Assembly: GCA_024639125.1 (NCBI GenBank)
Contig: JAHEJA010000014.1
Coordinates: forward strand, 1-64,000
Reading direction: 5' to 3'
DNA: 64,000 nucleotides
Source: Paracoccaceae bacterium
GTDB lineage: Bacteria > Pseudomonadota > Alphaproteobacteria > Rhodobacterales > Rhodobacteraceae
Shown: piece by piece, positions 7,788-16,624 of the stretch
Layout of the letters: every line of letters begins with the position of its first letter
Position numbering within the stretch: the stretch's first letter is position 1
The notes under the pieces: model-generated
Seen by the model: the letters and a program-made list of their open reading frames with translations, nothing else
Database searches by the model: none
Told to the model about the DNA's origin: nothing
Position numbers and translations under genes: made by a program

Positions 7788-8828
7788 ATGAGCACAGAAT
7801 TGAAAATCACCCGCCCCGATGACTGGCATCTTCACCTGCGCGATGGTGATATGCTGGCTGCTGTTTTGCCTGAAACCGCCCGCCATTTTGCCCGTGCGAT
7901 TATTATGCCGAATTTGGTGCCGCCTATCGTCACCGGCGATCACGCCCGCGCGTACCGCGACCGCATCCTGACGGCTTTGCCCGAAGGCATGACGTTCGAA
8001 CCGCTGATGACGCTCTATCTGACAGAAACCACGGATCCAGATGACCTTGCCGCTGCTTTTGAAAGCGGCCTCATCAAAGCCGTCAAACTTTACCCTGCTG
8101 GGGCGACGACGAATTCTGCCTCCGGTGTGCGTAACTTTGAAAATGTGCGCGCCGTTCTGGAACGCATGGCAGACATTGGATGCCCGCTCTGTATTCATGG
8201 CGAAGTCACCACAGGGGACGTTGATATCTTTGATCGTGAAGCGGTGTTTATTGACACCGTCCTAGATCCACTGCGCCGCGCAATTCCGGGGCTTCGGGTT
8301 GTGATGGAACATATCACCACAGCCGACGGTGTGGCCTATGCGCAATCCGCTGACCAAGATCTGGGCGCAACGATCACAACACACCATTTGATTATCAACC
8401 GCAATCACATCTTGGTTGGCGGGATCAAGCCGCATTATTATTGCCTGCCGGTTGCAAAACGCGAAAGCCATCGCCAAGCCCTAGTGGCTGCGGCAACAAG
8501 TGGTGACAAACGCTTCTTTCTTGGCACCGATAGCGCGCCCCACCTTGACCACCTCAAAGAAAACGCTTGCGGCTGTGCTGGCTGCTTTACTGCAACCAAT
8601 ACCATGTCCCTTTTGGCTCACGTCTTCGAAGACCAAAACGCGCTTTCTAACCTAGAAGCCTTTGCCTCGCTCAATGGCCCGTCGTTCTACAAGTTACCTG
8701 TAAACACTGATACGCTCACCCTGACCAAAGGCGCAAAAGCACAGTGGCCCGACAAAATCGACACCCCCCAAGGTCCAGTCACCGTTTTTGACCCGGGCTT
8801 TGATGTCTTTTGGTCTGTTACTGACTAG
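7788..8828 (+). CDS. pyrC: Dihydroorotase (PyrC type)
   Basis: Catalyses reversible ring closure of carbamoyl-aspartate to dihydroorotate, the third step of UMP synthesis. 346 residues, the size of the E. coli PyrC class. Zinc ligands are visible in [10 protein letters not shown] near the N-terminus, the carboxylated lysine in [12 protein letters not shown] (about 98), histidines in CIHGE and MEHITT, and the catalytic aspartate in LGTDSAPH. Homology begins at [13 protein letters not shown], so ATG 7788 is taken as the start rather than the in-frame TTG at 7770. pyrE follows 82 bases downstream on the same strand, so the pair is probably cotranscribed. Confidence 0.96.
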   Translation: MSTELKITRPDDWHLHLRDGDMLAAVLPETARHFARAIIMPNLVPPIVTGDHARAYRDRILTALPEGMTFEPLMTLYLTETTDPDDLAAAFESGLIKAVKLYPAGATTNSASGVRNFENVRAVLERMADIGCPLCIHGEVTTGDVDIFDREAVFIDTVLDPLRRAIPGLRVVMEHITTADGVAYAQSADQDLGATITTHHLIINRNHILVGGIKPHYYCLPVAKRESHRQALVAAATSGDKRFFLGTDSAPHLDHLKENACGCAGCFTATNTMSLLAHVFEDQNALSNLEAFASLNGPSFYKLPVNTDTLTLTKGAKAQWPDKIDTPQGPVTVFDPGFDVFWSVTD

Positions 8829-8833
8829 TCTTT

Positions 8834-8862
8834 CTTTTTGCCAAAATACTCCCGCCGGAGGC
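8834..8862. repeat. Short intergenic motif resembling a dispersed Rhodobacteraceae repeat
   Basis: The pyrC-pyrE spacer contains CCAAAATACTCCCGCCGGAG, which includes the dyad CTCC/GGAG. I recall near-identical CAAAATACTCC-type strings downstream of many roseobacter genes; a degenerate relative (GAAAAAATACTC, ending at 58921) lies before mccA. Whether it is a true repeat family cannot be tested within one window. Confidence 0.35.
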
Positions 8863-8910
8863 GCAAGAACCGATCAAACCGCGCCTCCCTTCCTACCGAA
8901 AGGACACCGA

Positions 8911-9588
8911 ATGATCCCTTCCTCTTTCCCTGATGCAAAAGAAATCGCGCGTTTAACGGCTCGTATGTTGCTTGAAATCAAAGCCGTCCACTTTAACGCC
9001 ACTGATCCCTTTATTTTGGCATCTGGCCTGCCTAGCCCAACCTATATCGATTGTCGCAAACTGATCAGCTATCCACGCATCCGCTCGACGCTTATGGATT
9101 TTTTAACGATCACAGTTATGCGCAATGCAGGGTTTGAAGCCTTTGACAACATCGCAGGTGGTGAAACGGCAGGTATCCCCTTTGCTGCACTCGTCGCAGA
9201 GCGTATGGCGCTTCCTATGACCTATGTGCGCAAAAAACCCAAAGGTTACGGAAGAAATGCCCGCATCGAAGGCGCAATGTCCGAAGGCGAACGTGTGCTT
9301 TTGGTCGAGGATTTGACAACAGACGGCGGCTCGAAGCTTAGCTTTGTGGATGCCATCCGTGAAACCGGGGCCACCTGTGGTCATACAGCTGTTATCTTTT
9401 ATTATGGTATTTTCCCGGATACGGAAAAAACCCTTGGGGATCATGGTGTCGATCTTCATTATCTTTGCACATGGTGGGATGTGCTTGAAGAAGCCAAAGC
9501 ACAAGGCAGCTTTGATTCTGACACATTAAGCGAAGTCGAAGCCTTCTTAAATGCTCCACGCGATTGGCAAGAGGCGCGCTCTAAATAA
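8911..9588 (+). CDS. pyrE: Orotate phosphoribosyltransferase
   Basis: Joins orotate and PRPP to form OMP, the fifth step of pyrimidine synthesis. 225 residues. The PRPP-binding signature is [17 protein letters not shown], and [19 protein letters not shown] near the N-terminus matches the substrate loop of the family. [19 protein letters not shown] supplies the flexible catalytic loop lysines. The start at ATG 8911 has AAAGGA eight bases upstream; a longer frame back to 8788 lies inside pyrC and has no homology. It is downstream of pyrC and is followed by a strong hairpin and then dnaB. Confidence 0.96.
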   Translation: MIPSSFPDAKEIARLTARMLLEIKAVHFNATDPFILASGLPSPTYIDCRKLISYPRIRSTLMDFLTITVMRNAGFEAFDNIAGGETAGIPFAALVAERMALPMTYVRKKPKGYGRNARIEGAMSEGERVLLVEDLTTDGGSKLSFVDAIRETGATCGHTAVIFYYGIFPDTEKTLGDHGVDLHYLCTWWDVLEEAKAQGSFDSDTLSEVEAFLNAPRDWQEARSK

Positions 9589-9616
9589 TTTGATCGCACC
9601 TCTGATATTTAACTAC

Positions 9617-9649
9617 ATTATGTGGCGCACGTTTTTTGCGCCACATAAT
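9617..9649. repeat. 13-bp perfect inverted repeat between pyrE and dnaB
   Basis: ATTATGTGGCGCA (9617-9629) and TGCGCCACATAAT (9637-9649) are exact reverse complements around a seven-base spacer. As RNA this would be a very stable hairpin, but no T-tract follows on either strand. It could block exonucleases, separate pyrE from dnaB expression, or be a protein-binding dyad. Confidence 0.8.
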
Positions 9650-9665
9650 ATGACGACATCAAAAG

Positions 9666-9674
9666 TTATCCACA
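9666..9674 (+). promoter_or_regulatory. Perfect DnaA box upstream of dnaB
   Basis: TTATCCACA matches the strongest form of the consensus DnaA-binding nonamer and lies 67 bases before the dnaB start. Only one copy is seen nearby, so this is a candidate DnaA-responsive promoter rather than a replication origin. Confidence 0.55.
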
Positions 9675-9741
9675 GAAACATACAATTTGCGATTTGCCTG
9701 AAAATTCGGTAACACAGACGGGCATTTATGACGGGTGACCC

Positions 9742-11238
9742 ATGAACAAGATCGCAAATATCTCTGACAAAACGCCAGATGTTCAAGCCCCCGATACCAT
9801 GCCTCATTCTATCGAAGCAGAACAACAGCTGCTTGGGGCGATTCTGACAAACAACGATGTGTATGACCGCGTTGCGTCCATTATCAAACCTGAACATTTC
9901 TTTGAACCTGTACATGCGCGCATCTACGAAGTGGCTGCAGCACGGATCGCCAAAAACAATCTGGCCTCGCCAGTGACGCTTTCCACATTCTTACAAGAAG
10001 ATGACGGGCTCAAGGAATTGGGCGGCGGCACTTACCTTGCGCGGCTTGCGGGCGCGGCTATTGCCGGTTTTGCCGTGCGCGATTATGCGCAAATGATTTA
10101 CGATCTGGCTATTCGGCGCGAATTGATCCGCTTGGGCGAAGATATTTCGGAACGGGCGCGCCACGTCGATATCGAAACGGAACCCAAAGAACAGATTATC
10201 CTTGCCGAACAATCGCTTTATAAGCTTGGCGAAGAAGGCAATTCAGACAGCGGATTTCAATCCTTTCTCAAAGCCGTCACTGCCGCAGTTGATGTGGCAA
10301 ATAACGCCTATCAGCGCGAAGGCGGACTTGCCGGTATTTCCACAGGGCTTGTGGATATGGATAAAAAATTGGGCGGGCTTCACCCTTCTGACTTGTTGAT
10401 CCTTGCTGGGCGTCCGTCAATGGGTAAAACATCGCTTGCGACCAACATTGCCTATAACATCGCCAAATCCTTTAAACGGGGCGTTAAATCGGATGGGACA
10501 GAAGGCACCATCGAAGGGGGTGTTGTTGGGTTTTATTCGCTCGAAATGAGCGCGGAACAATTGGCAGCGCGTATTTTGTCCGAAGCCGCCGAAGTGCCCT
10601 CGGAACAGATCCGTAAGGGTGACATGACCGAAGCCGAATTCCGCCGCTTTGTTGAGGCTGCAAAACGGCTTGAAAGCTGTCCGCTGTATATTGACGACAC
10701 ACCTGCTTTGCCAATTTCTCAGCTTGCCGCACGTGCGCGCCGTCTAAAACGGACCCATGGACTAGATGTGTTGATTATTGACTATTTGCAGCTGGTGCGC
10801 CCCGCCACAGCAAAAGACAGCCGCGTCAACGAAGTTTCCGAAATCACACAAGGGATGAAAGCCATTGCCAAGGAATTGAACATTCCTGTGATTGCCCTGT
10901 CCCAGTTGTCCCGTCAGGTTGAAAACCGCGAAGACAAGCGACCACAATTGTCAGACCTGCGTGAATCTGGGTCGATTGAACAGGACGCCGATGTGGTTAT
11001 GTTTGTGTTCCGTGAAGAATATTACAAAGAGCGGGAAAAACCGGGTGACCATGATTTGGACAAAATGGCCATTTGGCAGGACGAAATGGAACGGCTGCAT
11101 GGTCGCGCCGAGGTGATTATTGGCAAACAGCGTCACGGTCCAATTGGATCCGTTGATCTATCTTTCGAAGGTCAATTTACGCGATTTGGCAATTTGATAA
11201 AGCCTTGGCAGCAAGATGGCGGTGACAATCGCTCTTAA
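9742..11238 (+). CDS. dnaB: Replicative DNA helicase DnaB
   Basis: The ring-shaped 5'-3' helicase that unwinds DNA at the replication fork. 498 residues, normal for the family. The N-terminal domain (about 20-125) opens with PHSIEAEQQLLGAIL. The RecA-like motor domain has Walker A ILAGRPSMGKTSLA at about 215, Walker B DVLIIDYLQLVRP, and the arginine-finger region QLSRQVENREDKRPQLSDLR. The tail VIIGKQRHGPIGSVDLSFEG is typical. There is no intein or frameshift. A DnaA box and a long inverted repeat occupy its upstream region. Clear ortholog. Confidence 0.97.
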   Translation: MNKIANISDKTPDVQAPDTMPHSIEAEQQLLGAILTNNDVYDRVASIIKPEHFFEPVHARIYEVAAARIAKNNLASPVTLSTFLQEDDGLKELGGGTYLARLAGAAIAGFAVRDYAQMIYDLAIRRELIRLGEDISERARHVDIETEPKEQIILAEQSLYKLGEEGNSDSGFQSFLKAVTAAVDVANNAYQREGGLAGISTGLVDMDKKLGGLHPSDLLILAGRPSMGKTSLATNIAYNIAKSFKRGVKSDGTEGTIEGGVVGFYSLEMSAEQLAARILSEAAEVPSEQIRKGDMTEAEFRRFVEAAKRLESCPLYIDDTPALPISQLAARARRLKRTHGLDVLIIDYLQLVRPATAKDSRVNEVSEITQGMKAIAKELNIPVIALSQLSRQVENREDKRPQLSDLRESGSIEQDADVVMFVFREEYYKEREKPGDHDLDKMAIWQDEMERLHGRAEVIIGKQRHGPIGSVDLSFEGQFTRFGNLIKPWQQDGGDNRS

Positions 11239-11256
11239 TTCGTTAACTTGAATTTA

Positions 11257-11297
11257 GGGAATTCGTGCTTAGGTCTGTGACACGGGTTGGAATTCCC
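11257..11297. repeat. Spaced inverted repeat after dnaB
   Basis: GGGAATTC (11257-11264) and GAATTCCC (11290-11297) are exact reverse complements 25 bases apart. They lie after the dnaB stop and before the tiny reading frame at 11351. No T-tract follows, so this is not an intrinsic terminator. Confidence 0.45.
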
Positions 11298-11350
11298 ATT
11301 TGCAATATCCCTAGAAATACGGCATATTGCTCTTGTAATAGGAGAAATTG

Positions 11351-11383
11351 ATGAAACTAGGCCCTGATCCGATTATCATCTAA
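11351..11383 (+). CDS. Ten-codon reading frame (MKLGPDPIII)
   Basis: AGGAG lies six bases before an ATG that opens ATG AAA CTA GGC CCT GAT CCG ATT ATC ATC TAA. The ribosome-binding site is among the best in the window, yet the product would be only ten residues, with a charged/proline N-terminal half and a hydrophobic isoleucine tail. No longer frame continues from it. TTGCAA and ATATT elements upstream could form a promoter. It faces the convergent gene ending at 11395. It could encode a leader or signalling peptide, be a remnant of a lost gene, or be chance. No function is claimed. Confidence 0.4.
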   Translation: MKLGPDPIII

Positions 11384-11394
11384 ACGTTAAGGCA

Positions 11395-12024
11395 TTATCG
11401 CTTTAGCGTAGACATCCTGTTGTCCAACGCGATTTGCCGTTGTTTTAGCTCGATTATCCCCTCATCTTGGAGTCTTAGATGCCGTTCAAGGGCCAGTTCG
11501 GGATATTCACGTTCAAGTGCCTGCAAAAGATCATGCCCCGCAAACCAAGCATCTAGTAATGTCCGTCGGATTACATCCACTGCATTAAAGCGCCCAGCCG
11601 TACTAAGTGTTTTATAACTCGGAAGGTTCAATCCTTCGACTTGTATCCGGTTCTTCTCTAACAATCCGTAAAACAAAACGATTTTTGCCATAAGGTGATC
11701 CGAGATCACCCAAAGATCTTCAATCAAGTTGCTATAAAATACCGTATGACGCGCGTCTGTCACATGTGGAACCAAGTTCACATTTTTCTCTAACGCGGCC
11801 CGAATAACCGAGGATGGCGGGCTTTTGTCAAGAAACACCTCCATATCCGCCGTGTTGAAATCAATTTCCGCATAAAGCGCACGGATCAGGTTATTCTTTT
11901 CTCGCAAACTATCCCTTTGTTTGCGTTGATCTTCGAACCTTCGCTGCACCATCCAAAACACGAATGCAATCGAAGGAGCTAAAAACGCCAAAATAAAACG
12001 AATATCTAAATCAAATGCTGTCAC
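11395..12024 (-). CDS. Unknown membrane-anchored coiled-coil protein
   Basis: 209 residues from GTG 12024, chosen because AAGGGAG sits eight bases upstream; an in-frame TTG at 12069 would add 15 residues without such a site. Residues about 6-25 form one membrane helix (FILAFLAPSIAFVFWMV). A basic, heptad-like stretch follows (QRRFEDQRKQRDSLREKNN). The cytoplasmic remainder is mostly helical and ends in an amphipathic segment (IELKQRQIALDNRM). No enzyme motif is visible and no family is recognised. It is isolated, convergent with the reading frame at 11351 and divergent from alr. Function unknown. Confidence 0.65.
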   Translation of the reverse strand: MTAFDLDIRFILAFLAPSIAFVFWMVQRRFEDQRKQRDSLREKNNLIRALYAEIDFNTADMEVFLDKSPPSSVIRAALEKNVNLVPHVTDARHTVFYSNLIEDLWVISDHLMAKIVLFYGLLEKNRIQVEGLNLPSYKTLSTAGRFNAVDVIRRTLLDAWFAGHDLLQALEREYPELALERHLRLQDEGIIELKQRQIALDNRMSTLKR

Positions 12025-12205
12025 AATCGCGGCTCCCTTGTTTTTAGCATTCCACACCAGCCACACCAAAGACCACTATTAACTTTCTAAAGGTCATAAA
12101 GCCAATTAAACATAATCTAAATTCACCAAAGTAAATCTTAGAGCAAAAGCCAAAAAGGTGACCTTTGCTCTTGACCTTAGTCGCTTTGCAGTCAAGAAAA
12201 CCGGT

Positions 12206-13240
12206 ATGAGCACAGCAACATTGACGATTGACCTTACCGCTTTGCGCGCCAATTGGCGGGCACTGAAAGCTATGTCACAAGCAGAAACCGGCGCAGTCAT
12301 CAAAGCCGATGGATATGGATTAGGCAGCGCGCCTGTGGCCCGCGCCCTGTTAAAAGAAGGCGTGAAAACATTTTTCGTTGCCGCCGCCGAAGAAGGCATA
12401 GCCGTGCGCGATGCCGTTGGGTCGGGCCCCGTAATCTATGTCTTTTCGGGTCACATGGAGGGTGATAGCCCGCTATTGCAAGATCACGATCTGACACCAT
12501 TGTTGAATTCTGTTGATCAGCTTATTCGTCATGCGGAAACCATTCCTGACCATCCCTTTGGTGTCCAGCTCGATACAGGTATGAACCGCCTTGGGATGGA
12601 AGCCGTGGAATGGTTCGCGGTCAAAGACTTGGTTCTTGGCCTTGGTCCAAAACTAATCATGTCGCATCTTGCCTGTGCGGACGATCCCGATCACCCCATG
12701 AACCGTCAACAGTTGTTGGAATTCAAACGCCTGACCGAAGGATTGAACGTGCCGCGATCCTTGGCTGCCACGGGCGGAATATTGCTTGGATCGGAATATC
12801 ATTTCGACCTGACGCGCCCGGGCATAGGCATCTATGGGGGGCGTCCCTTTGTCAAAGCACGCAGTGTGGTTACGGTTGATGTGCCCGTGATCCAAATACG
12901 CGAAATCGACAAGGGCGAAACAGTTGGCTATTCGAATACATGGACAGCCCCGACCCCCCGCCGCATTGCGACAATCGCTGCTGGCTACGCTGATGGGATT
13001 ATTCGCGCTATGGGTCCAAAAATCCGTGCCTATGCTGGGGATGTAGGATGCCCTGTGGTGGGGCGTATTTCGATGGATATGATTGGCGTGGATATCACTT
13101 TGCTTGATCACACCCCAAAACGGCTTAGCCTACTGACACGTCAACAAGGTGTTGATACAGTGGCCACAGCTGCGGGGACAATTGGATATGAAATCCTGAC
13201 ATCCCTTGGCGCTCGCTACAAAAGACGGTACATAGAATAA
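12206..13240 (+). CDS. alr: Alanine racemase
   Basis: PLP enzyme that interconverts L- and D-alanine for peptidoglycan. 344 residues from ATG 12206, where homology begins ([19 protein letters not shown]); an in-frame GTG at 12158 lies upstream. The PLP lysine is in [12 protein letters not shown], and the second catalytic tyrosine lies in the C-terminal domain near [20 protein letters not shown] and [13 protein letters not shown] are standard family motifs. The stop overlaps the next ATG by one base (TAATG). It is the first gene of a run through mlaE, mlaF, a small membrane protein, radA and cvpA, so envelope and DNA-repair genes share a transcript here. Confidence 0.95.
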   Translation: MSTATLTIDLTALRANWRALKAMSQAETGAVIKADGYGLGSAPVARALLKEGVKTFFVAAAEEGIAVRDAVGSGPVIYVFSGHMEGDSPLLQDHDLTPLLNSVDQLIRHAETIPDHPFGVQLDTGMNRLGMEAVEWFAVKDLVLGLGPKLIMSHLACADDPDHPMNRQQLLEFKRLTEGLNVPRSLAATGGILLGSEYHFDLTRPGIGIYGGRPFVKARSVVTVDVPVIQIREIDKGETVGYSNTWTAPTPRRIATIAAGYADGIIRAMGPKIRAYAGDVGCPVVGRISMDMIGVDITLLDHTPKRLSLLTRQQGVDTVATAAGTIGYEILTSLGARYKRRYIE

Positions 13241-14022
13241 TGAATTTTATTGGGATGCTTGCACATTTGGGACGGACCGTAATGGCGCTTTTGGCGGCAA
13301 TCGGGCGTATTACCTTATTTGCATTGAACACAGTGAAACACCTCTTTTCGCCCCCGTTTTATGGCAAAGAGCTGTTCGCAGCTTTGGTACAAATCGGTTG
13401 GCTATCCTTGCCGGTCGTTGGTCTAACAGCCTTTTTTACCGGCGGTGCTTTGGCGCTTCAGATTTATGCAGGTGGCGCGCGCTTCAACGCGGAATCCGTC
13501 GTGCCATCAATCGTTGCTATTGGTATGGCGCGGGAATTGGGGCCGGTACTCGGCGGATTGATGGTTGCTGCACGCGTTTCTAGCTCGATCGCTGCAGAAA
13601 TCGGCACAATGAAAGTAACCGAACAAATTGATGCCTTGGTTACATTATCAACGAACCCAATGAAATATCTCACCCTTCCACGGGTGCTTGCTGCGACGCT
13701 TGCTGTGCCCATCCTTGTGGCTGTTGGCGATGCAATTGGTATTATGGGCGGGTATATTGTGGGAACCGAACGACTTGGGTTTAATGCGGCGGCCTATTTG
13801 AAAAACACCGTGGATTTTCTGACCCTTGCTGACATCACAAGCGGTATGGTCAAAGGGGCAGTATTTGGATTTATCGTGGCGTTGATGGGCTGCTATTTTG
13901 GCATGAATTCAGGACGCGGCGCCCAAGGTGTGGGCCGTGCGACTAAATCCGCCGTTGTGACATCCAGCGTGATGATCCTTGCTGCGAATTACATTTTAAC
14001 CGAGGCCTTTTTCAGCGCATGA
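13240..14022 (+). CDS. mlaE: MlaE-family ABC transporter permease
   Basis: 260 residues with five to six hydrophobic segments and the MlaE (DUF140) core: VPSIVAIGMARELGPVLGGLMVAARVSSSIAAEIGTM, shown here only as a guide to residues about 86-122, followed by EQIDALVTL. MlaE permeases, with MlaF ATPases, move phospholipids between the inner and outer membranes in the Mla pathway. The start overlaps the alr stop by one base, and its own stop overlaps mlaF by four bases, so the three genes are translationally coupled. No MlaD, MlaB or MlaC gene follows, so substrate-binding partners must be encoded elsewhere. Confidence 0.92.
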   Translation: MNFIGMLAHLGRTVMALLAAIGRITLFALNTVKHLFSPPFYGKELFAALVQIGWLSLPVVGLTAFFTGGALALQIYAGGARFNAESVVPSIVAIGMARELGPVLGGLMVAARVSSSIAAEIGTMKVTEQIDALVTLSTNPMKYLTLPRVLAATLAVPILVAVGDAIGIMGGYIVGTERLGFNAAAYLKNTVDFLTLADITSGMVKGAVFGFIVALMGCYFGMNSGRGAQGVGRATKSAVVTSSVMILAANYILTEAFFSA

Positions 14023-14765
14023 TTTCTTTGAGCAAAGTATTCAAGTCCTTTGGGCCTATAGATGTTCTCCAAGGCGTTGACCTTAGCATTGAGCGTGGAA
14101 AATCCATGGTCATCATTGGGGGATCCGGCACAGGGAAATCGGTGTGTTTGAAATGTGTTCTTGGGCTGATCAAACCCGATCAAGGGCTGATCACTGTGGA
14201 TGGTCAAGATGTCCAAACCGCCGAAAGAGAAGCCTTCCTGGCACGATTTGGAATGCTCTTTCAGGGCGGCGCATTGTTTGACAGTTTACCGGTTTGGCAA
14301 AACGTCGCCTTTCGTTTGATGCGCGGCTCTTTGAAACGCCCCAAGGAAGAAGCCCGTGACATTGCAATCGAAAAACTGCGCCGTGTCGGATTGAAACCCG
14401 AGGTGGCGGATAAGTTTCCGGCTGAATTATCAGGTGGCATGCAAAAACGAGTGGGCTTGGCCCGTGCGATTGCCGCTGATCCCGAGATCATCTTTTTTGA
14501 TGAACCGACAACGGGTCTTGATCCGATTATGTCTGGGGTTATCAATGACCTCATTCGTGAAATCGTCGTGGAAATGGGGGCAACGGCTATGACAATCACC
14601 CATGACATGACATCCGTGCGCGCTATTGCGGACGATATTGCCATGCTTCACAATGGCGTCATCCAATGGACCGGACCTGTAGCGGATATGGATCAATCTG
14701 GAGACCCCTATTTGGACCAATTCATTCACGGTCGCGCCGAAGGGCCTATCGAAGCAGTTCGATAA
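14019..14765 (+). CDS. mlaF: MlaF-family ABC transporter ATPase
   Basis: 248-residue nucleotide-binding subunit. Walker A IIGGSGTGKSVCLKC at about 31-45, signature LSGGMQKRVGLARA at about 140, Walker B IIFFDEPTTGLDPIMS, switch histidine in MTITHDMTSVRAI. The FQGGALFDSLPVWQNV segment after Walker A is characteristic of the Mla/Ttg2 type. It powers phospholipid (or another hydrophobic substrate) transport with the adjacent permease. Overlaps of four bases with mlaE and one base with the next gene show a tight operon. Confidence 0.93.
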   Translation: MISLSKVFKSFGPIDVLQGVDLSIERGKSMVIIGGSGTGKSVCLKCVLGLIKPDQGLITVDGQDVQTAEREAFLARFGMLFQGGALFDSLPVWQNVAFRLMRGSLKRPKEEARDIAIEKLRRVGLKPEVADKFPAELSGGMQKRVGLARAIAADPEIIFFDEPTTGLDPIMSGVINDLIREIVVEMGATAMTITHDMTSVRAIADDIAMLHNGVIQWTGPVADMDQSGDPYLDQFIHGRAEGPIEAVR

Positions 14766-15154
14766 TGGAAAATTTCTTTCGCCCGCCGCCCGAAGTTGTC
14801 GCTTTGCTGATTTTCAAAAAATTCGTCTACCTTCAAGCCATTATGGTGCTTGCTGTGATCCAAAGTTTTTTAACCACAGCAGCGGCACGTAAATTTGCCA
14901 TTTTATCGCTTTTCTCTGCGGCTCTTGGCGTGTTTTTCATGTTTGGGCCTGCTGCCTTGGGCATATATTCGGGGATTTTGCACATTCTTGCGTCTAAATA
15001 TACATTGGCTCTGTCTGGACTGTTGCCCTATGGTGTCGCATCGATGTTGTTATTATTAAGCTTTCAAACACAAAAACGGTTCGGCACTTGGGCTGATCGG
15101 TTTCACTTTGTTTTGATTGTCTGCTTTTTGGTACTTTGGTACCTTACTCTCTAA
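14765..15154 (+). CDS. Small multi-pass membrane protein
   Basis: 129 residues. The ATG at 14765 overlaps the mlaF stop (TAATG). Four hydrophobic segments are visible: about 22-42, 48-66, 78-97 and 106-127. The short N-terminal soluble part reads MENFFRPPPEVVALLIFKKF. No catalytic motif or family is recognised. Position directly after mlaEF suggests a role in the same membrane process, but this is inferred from context only. An eighty-base gap separates it from radA. Confidence 0.7.
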   Translation: MENFFRPPPEVVALLIFKKFVYLQAIMVLAVIQSFLTTAAARKFAILSLFSAALGVFFMFGPAALGIYSGILHILASKYTLALSGLLPYGVASMLLLLSFQTQKRFGTWADRFHFVLIVCFLVLWYLTL

Positions 15155-15234
15155 GGATATCACCTATTTCAATTTGACGTTTTTCTGAAAAATTTGCCCC
15201 TTGCGAGGCGGCACACAGTTTGGCACTAGTCCTT

Positions 15235-16599
15235 ATGGCAAAAACAAAATCATTTTCTTGTACGGCATGCGGTAACGTCACCACAAAATGGGCGGGACGA
15301 TGCGAAGCATGCGGTGAATGGAACACCATCAGCGAAGATGCGGGCATTTCAAAAGGACCAAGCAAAGGGTCAATTGGCGCCAAACGCGGATCGCAAATTA
15401 TTTTAAGCGACCTTTCAGCCCAAGAAACGCCACCTCCGCGCACGCAATGTGGCATTGCCGAATTGGACCGAGTTTTAGGGGGTGGATTGGTTCCGGCCTC
15501 TGCTCTTTTGGTTGGGGGCGATCCGGGCATCGGGAAATCAACCTTGCTTTTGCAAGCTGCCGCCGAATTTGCGCGCGCTGGATTAAAGACGTTTTACATT
15601 TCCGGCGAAGAAGCCAGCGCACAGGTCCGTATGCGGGCTATGCGCCTTGGTTTGTCGGATGCGCCTGTGAAACTTGCCGCTGAAACCAACCTGCGCGATA
15701 TTTTGACGACATTAGATGCGGAAAAGCCCGATTTGGTGATTATCGACTCGATCCAAACCATGTGGGCCGACACCGTCGAAAGCGCCCCCGGAAGCGTGTC
15801 ACAGGTACGCGCGGCAGCCCATGAATTAACGTCCTTTGCCAAGCGCAAGGGGTTTTCTGTGATCCTTGTTGGTCATGTGACAAAAGATGGTCAAATTGCC
15901 GGTCCCCGTGTTGTTGAACATATGGTGGACACCGTGCTTTATTTCGAAGGCGAACGCGGTCACCAATTCCGTATTCTGCGTGCTGTCAAAAACCGATTTG
16001 GTCCAGCCGACGAAATCGGTGTGTTTGAAATGACCGGTGGTGGGCTGTCCGAAGTTAAAAACCCATCCGCGCTTTTTCTATCAGAACGCGGCGAACCAAC
16101 CCCCGGTTCTGTGGTGTTCGCAGGCATAGAAGGCACGCGCCCTGTCCTAGTCGAATTCCAAGCGTTGATTGCCCCATCCCCCCACAGCCAACCACGCCGA
16201 ACCGTTGTTGGTTGGGACGGAAGCCGCTTGGCCATGATTTTGGCGGTGCTCGAAGCACGCTGCGGCATTCCGTTTACTGGCTTGGACGTTTATTTAAATG
16301 TTGCAGGTGGATTGAAAATTAGCGAACCTGCGGCAGATCTAGCTGTGGCTGCGGCGCTTTTATCTGCGCGAGAAGACGTAAGTTTGCCAAAGGATACTGT
16401 TGTTTACGGTGAAATTAGTCTATCAGGCGCGCTAAGACCCGTGTCGCAGGCAGAAAACAGATTGAAAGAAGCACAGAAACTTGGTTTTTCCAAGGCGATT
16501 GCACCAGTTGGGGGGAAACAACTGGATGTCGAGGGAATGGAATTAATGCAAATGTCAGAGCTTTTGGCATTTGTGGGTGAAGTATTTGGCGCAGGGTGA
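15235..16599 (+). CDS. radA: DNA repair protein RadA
   Basis: RecA-like helicase that drives branch migration during recombination repair. 454 residues. N-terminal C4 zinc finger CTACGNVTTKWAGRCEACGEW (residues about 8-28, ligands CxxC and CxxC). Walker A LVGGDPGIGKSTLLLQ at about 100, RadA-specific KNRFG motif in VKNRFGPADEIGVFEM near 245, and a C-terminal Lon-like domain (NVAGGLKISEPAADLAVAAA, RPVSQAENRLKEA). The start is ATG 15235 (MAKTKSFSC); an in-frame TTG at 15220 lacks support. cvpA follows closely. Confidence 0.95.
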   Translation: MAKTKSFSCTACGNVTTKWAGRCEACGEWNTISEDAGISKGPSKGSIGAKRGSQIILSDLSAQETPPPRTQCGIAELDRVLGGGLVPASALLVGGDPGIGKSTLLLQAAAEFARAGLKTFYISGEEASAQVRMRAMRLGLSDAPVKLAAETNLRDILTTLDAEKPDLVIIDSIQTMWADTVESAPGSVSQVRAAAHELTSFAKRKGFSVILVGHVTKDGQIAGPRVVEHMVDTVLYFEGERGHQFRILRAVKNRFGPADEIGVFEMTGGGLSEVKNPSALFLSERGEPTPGSVVFAGIEGTRPVLVEFQALIAPSPHSQPRRTVVGWDGSRLAMILAVLEARCGIPFTGLDVYLNVAGGLKISEPAADLAVAAALLSAREDVSLPKDTVVYGEISLSGALRPVSQAENRLKEAQKLGFSKAIAPVGGKQLDVEGMELMQMSELLAFVGEVFGAG

Positions 16600-16624
16600 T
16601 GCGCAATAAGGGGATGCCTTGGGT

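Noticed and set aside
7563-8198. 211-residue minus-strand frame opposite pyrC
   Set aside because: It overlaps the end of one gene and the start of pyrC in antisense, is rich in His/Arg/Phe typical of mirror frames, and has no ribosome-binding site.
9617-9674. Replication origin near dnaB
   Set aside because: Only one DnaA box is found, without an AT-rich unwinding stretch or dnaA/parAB nearby.
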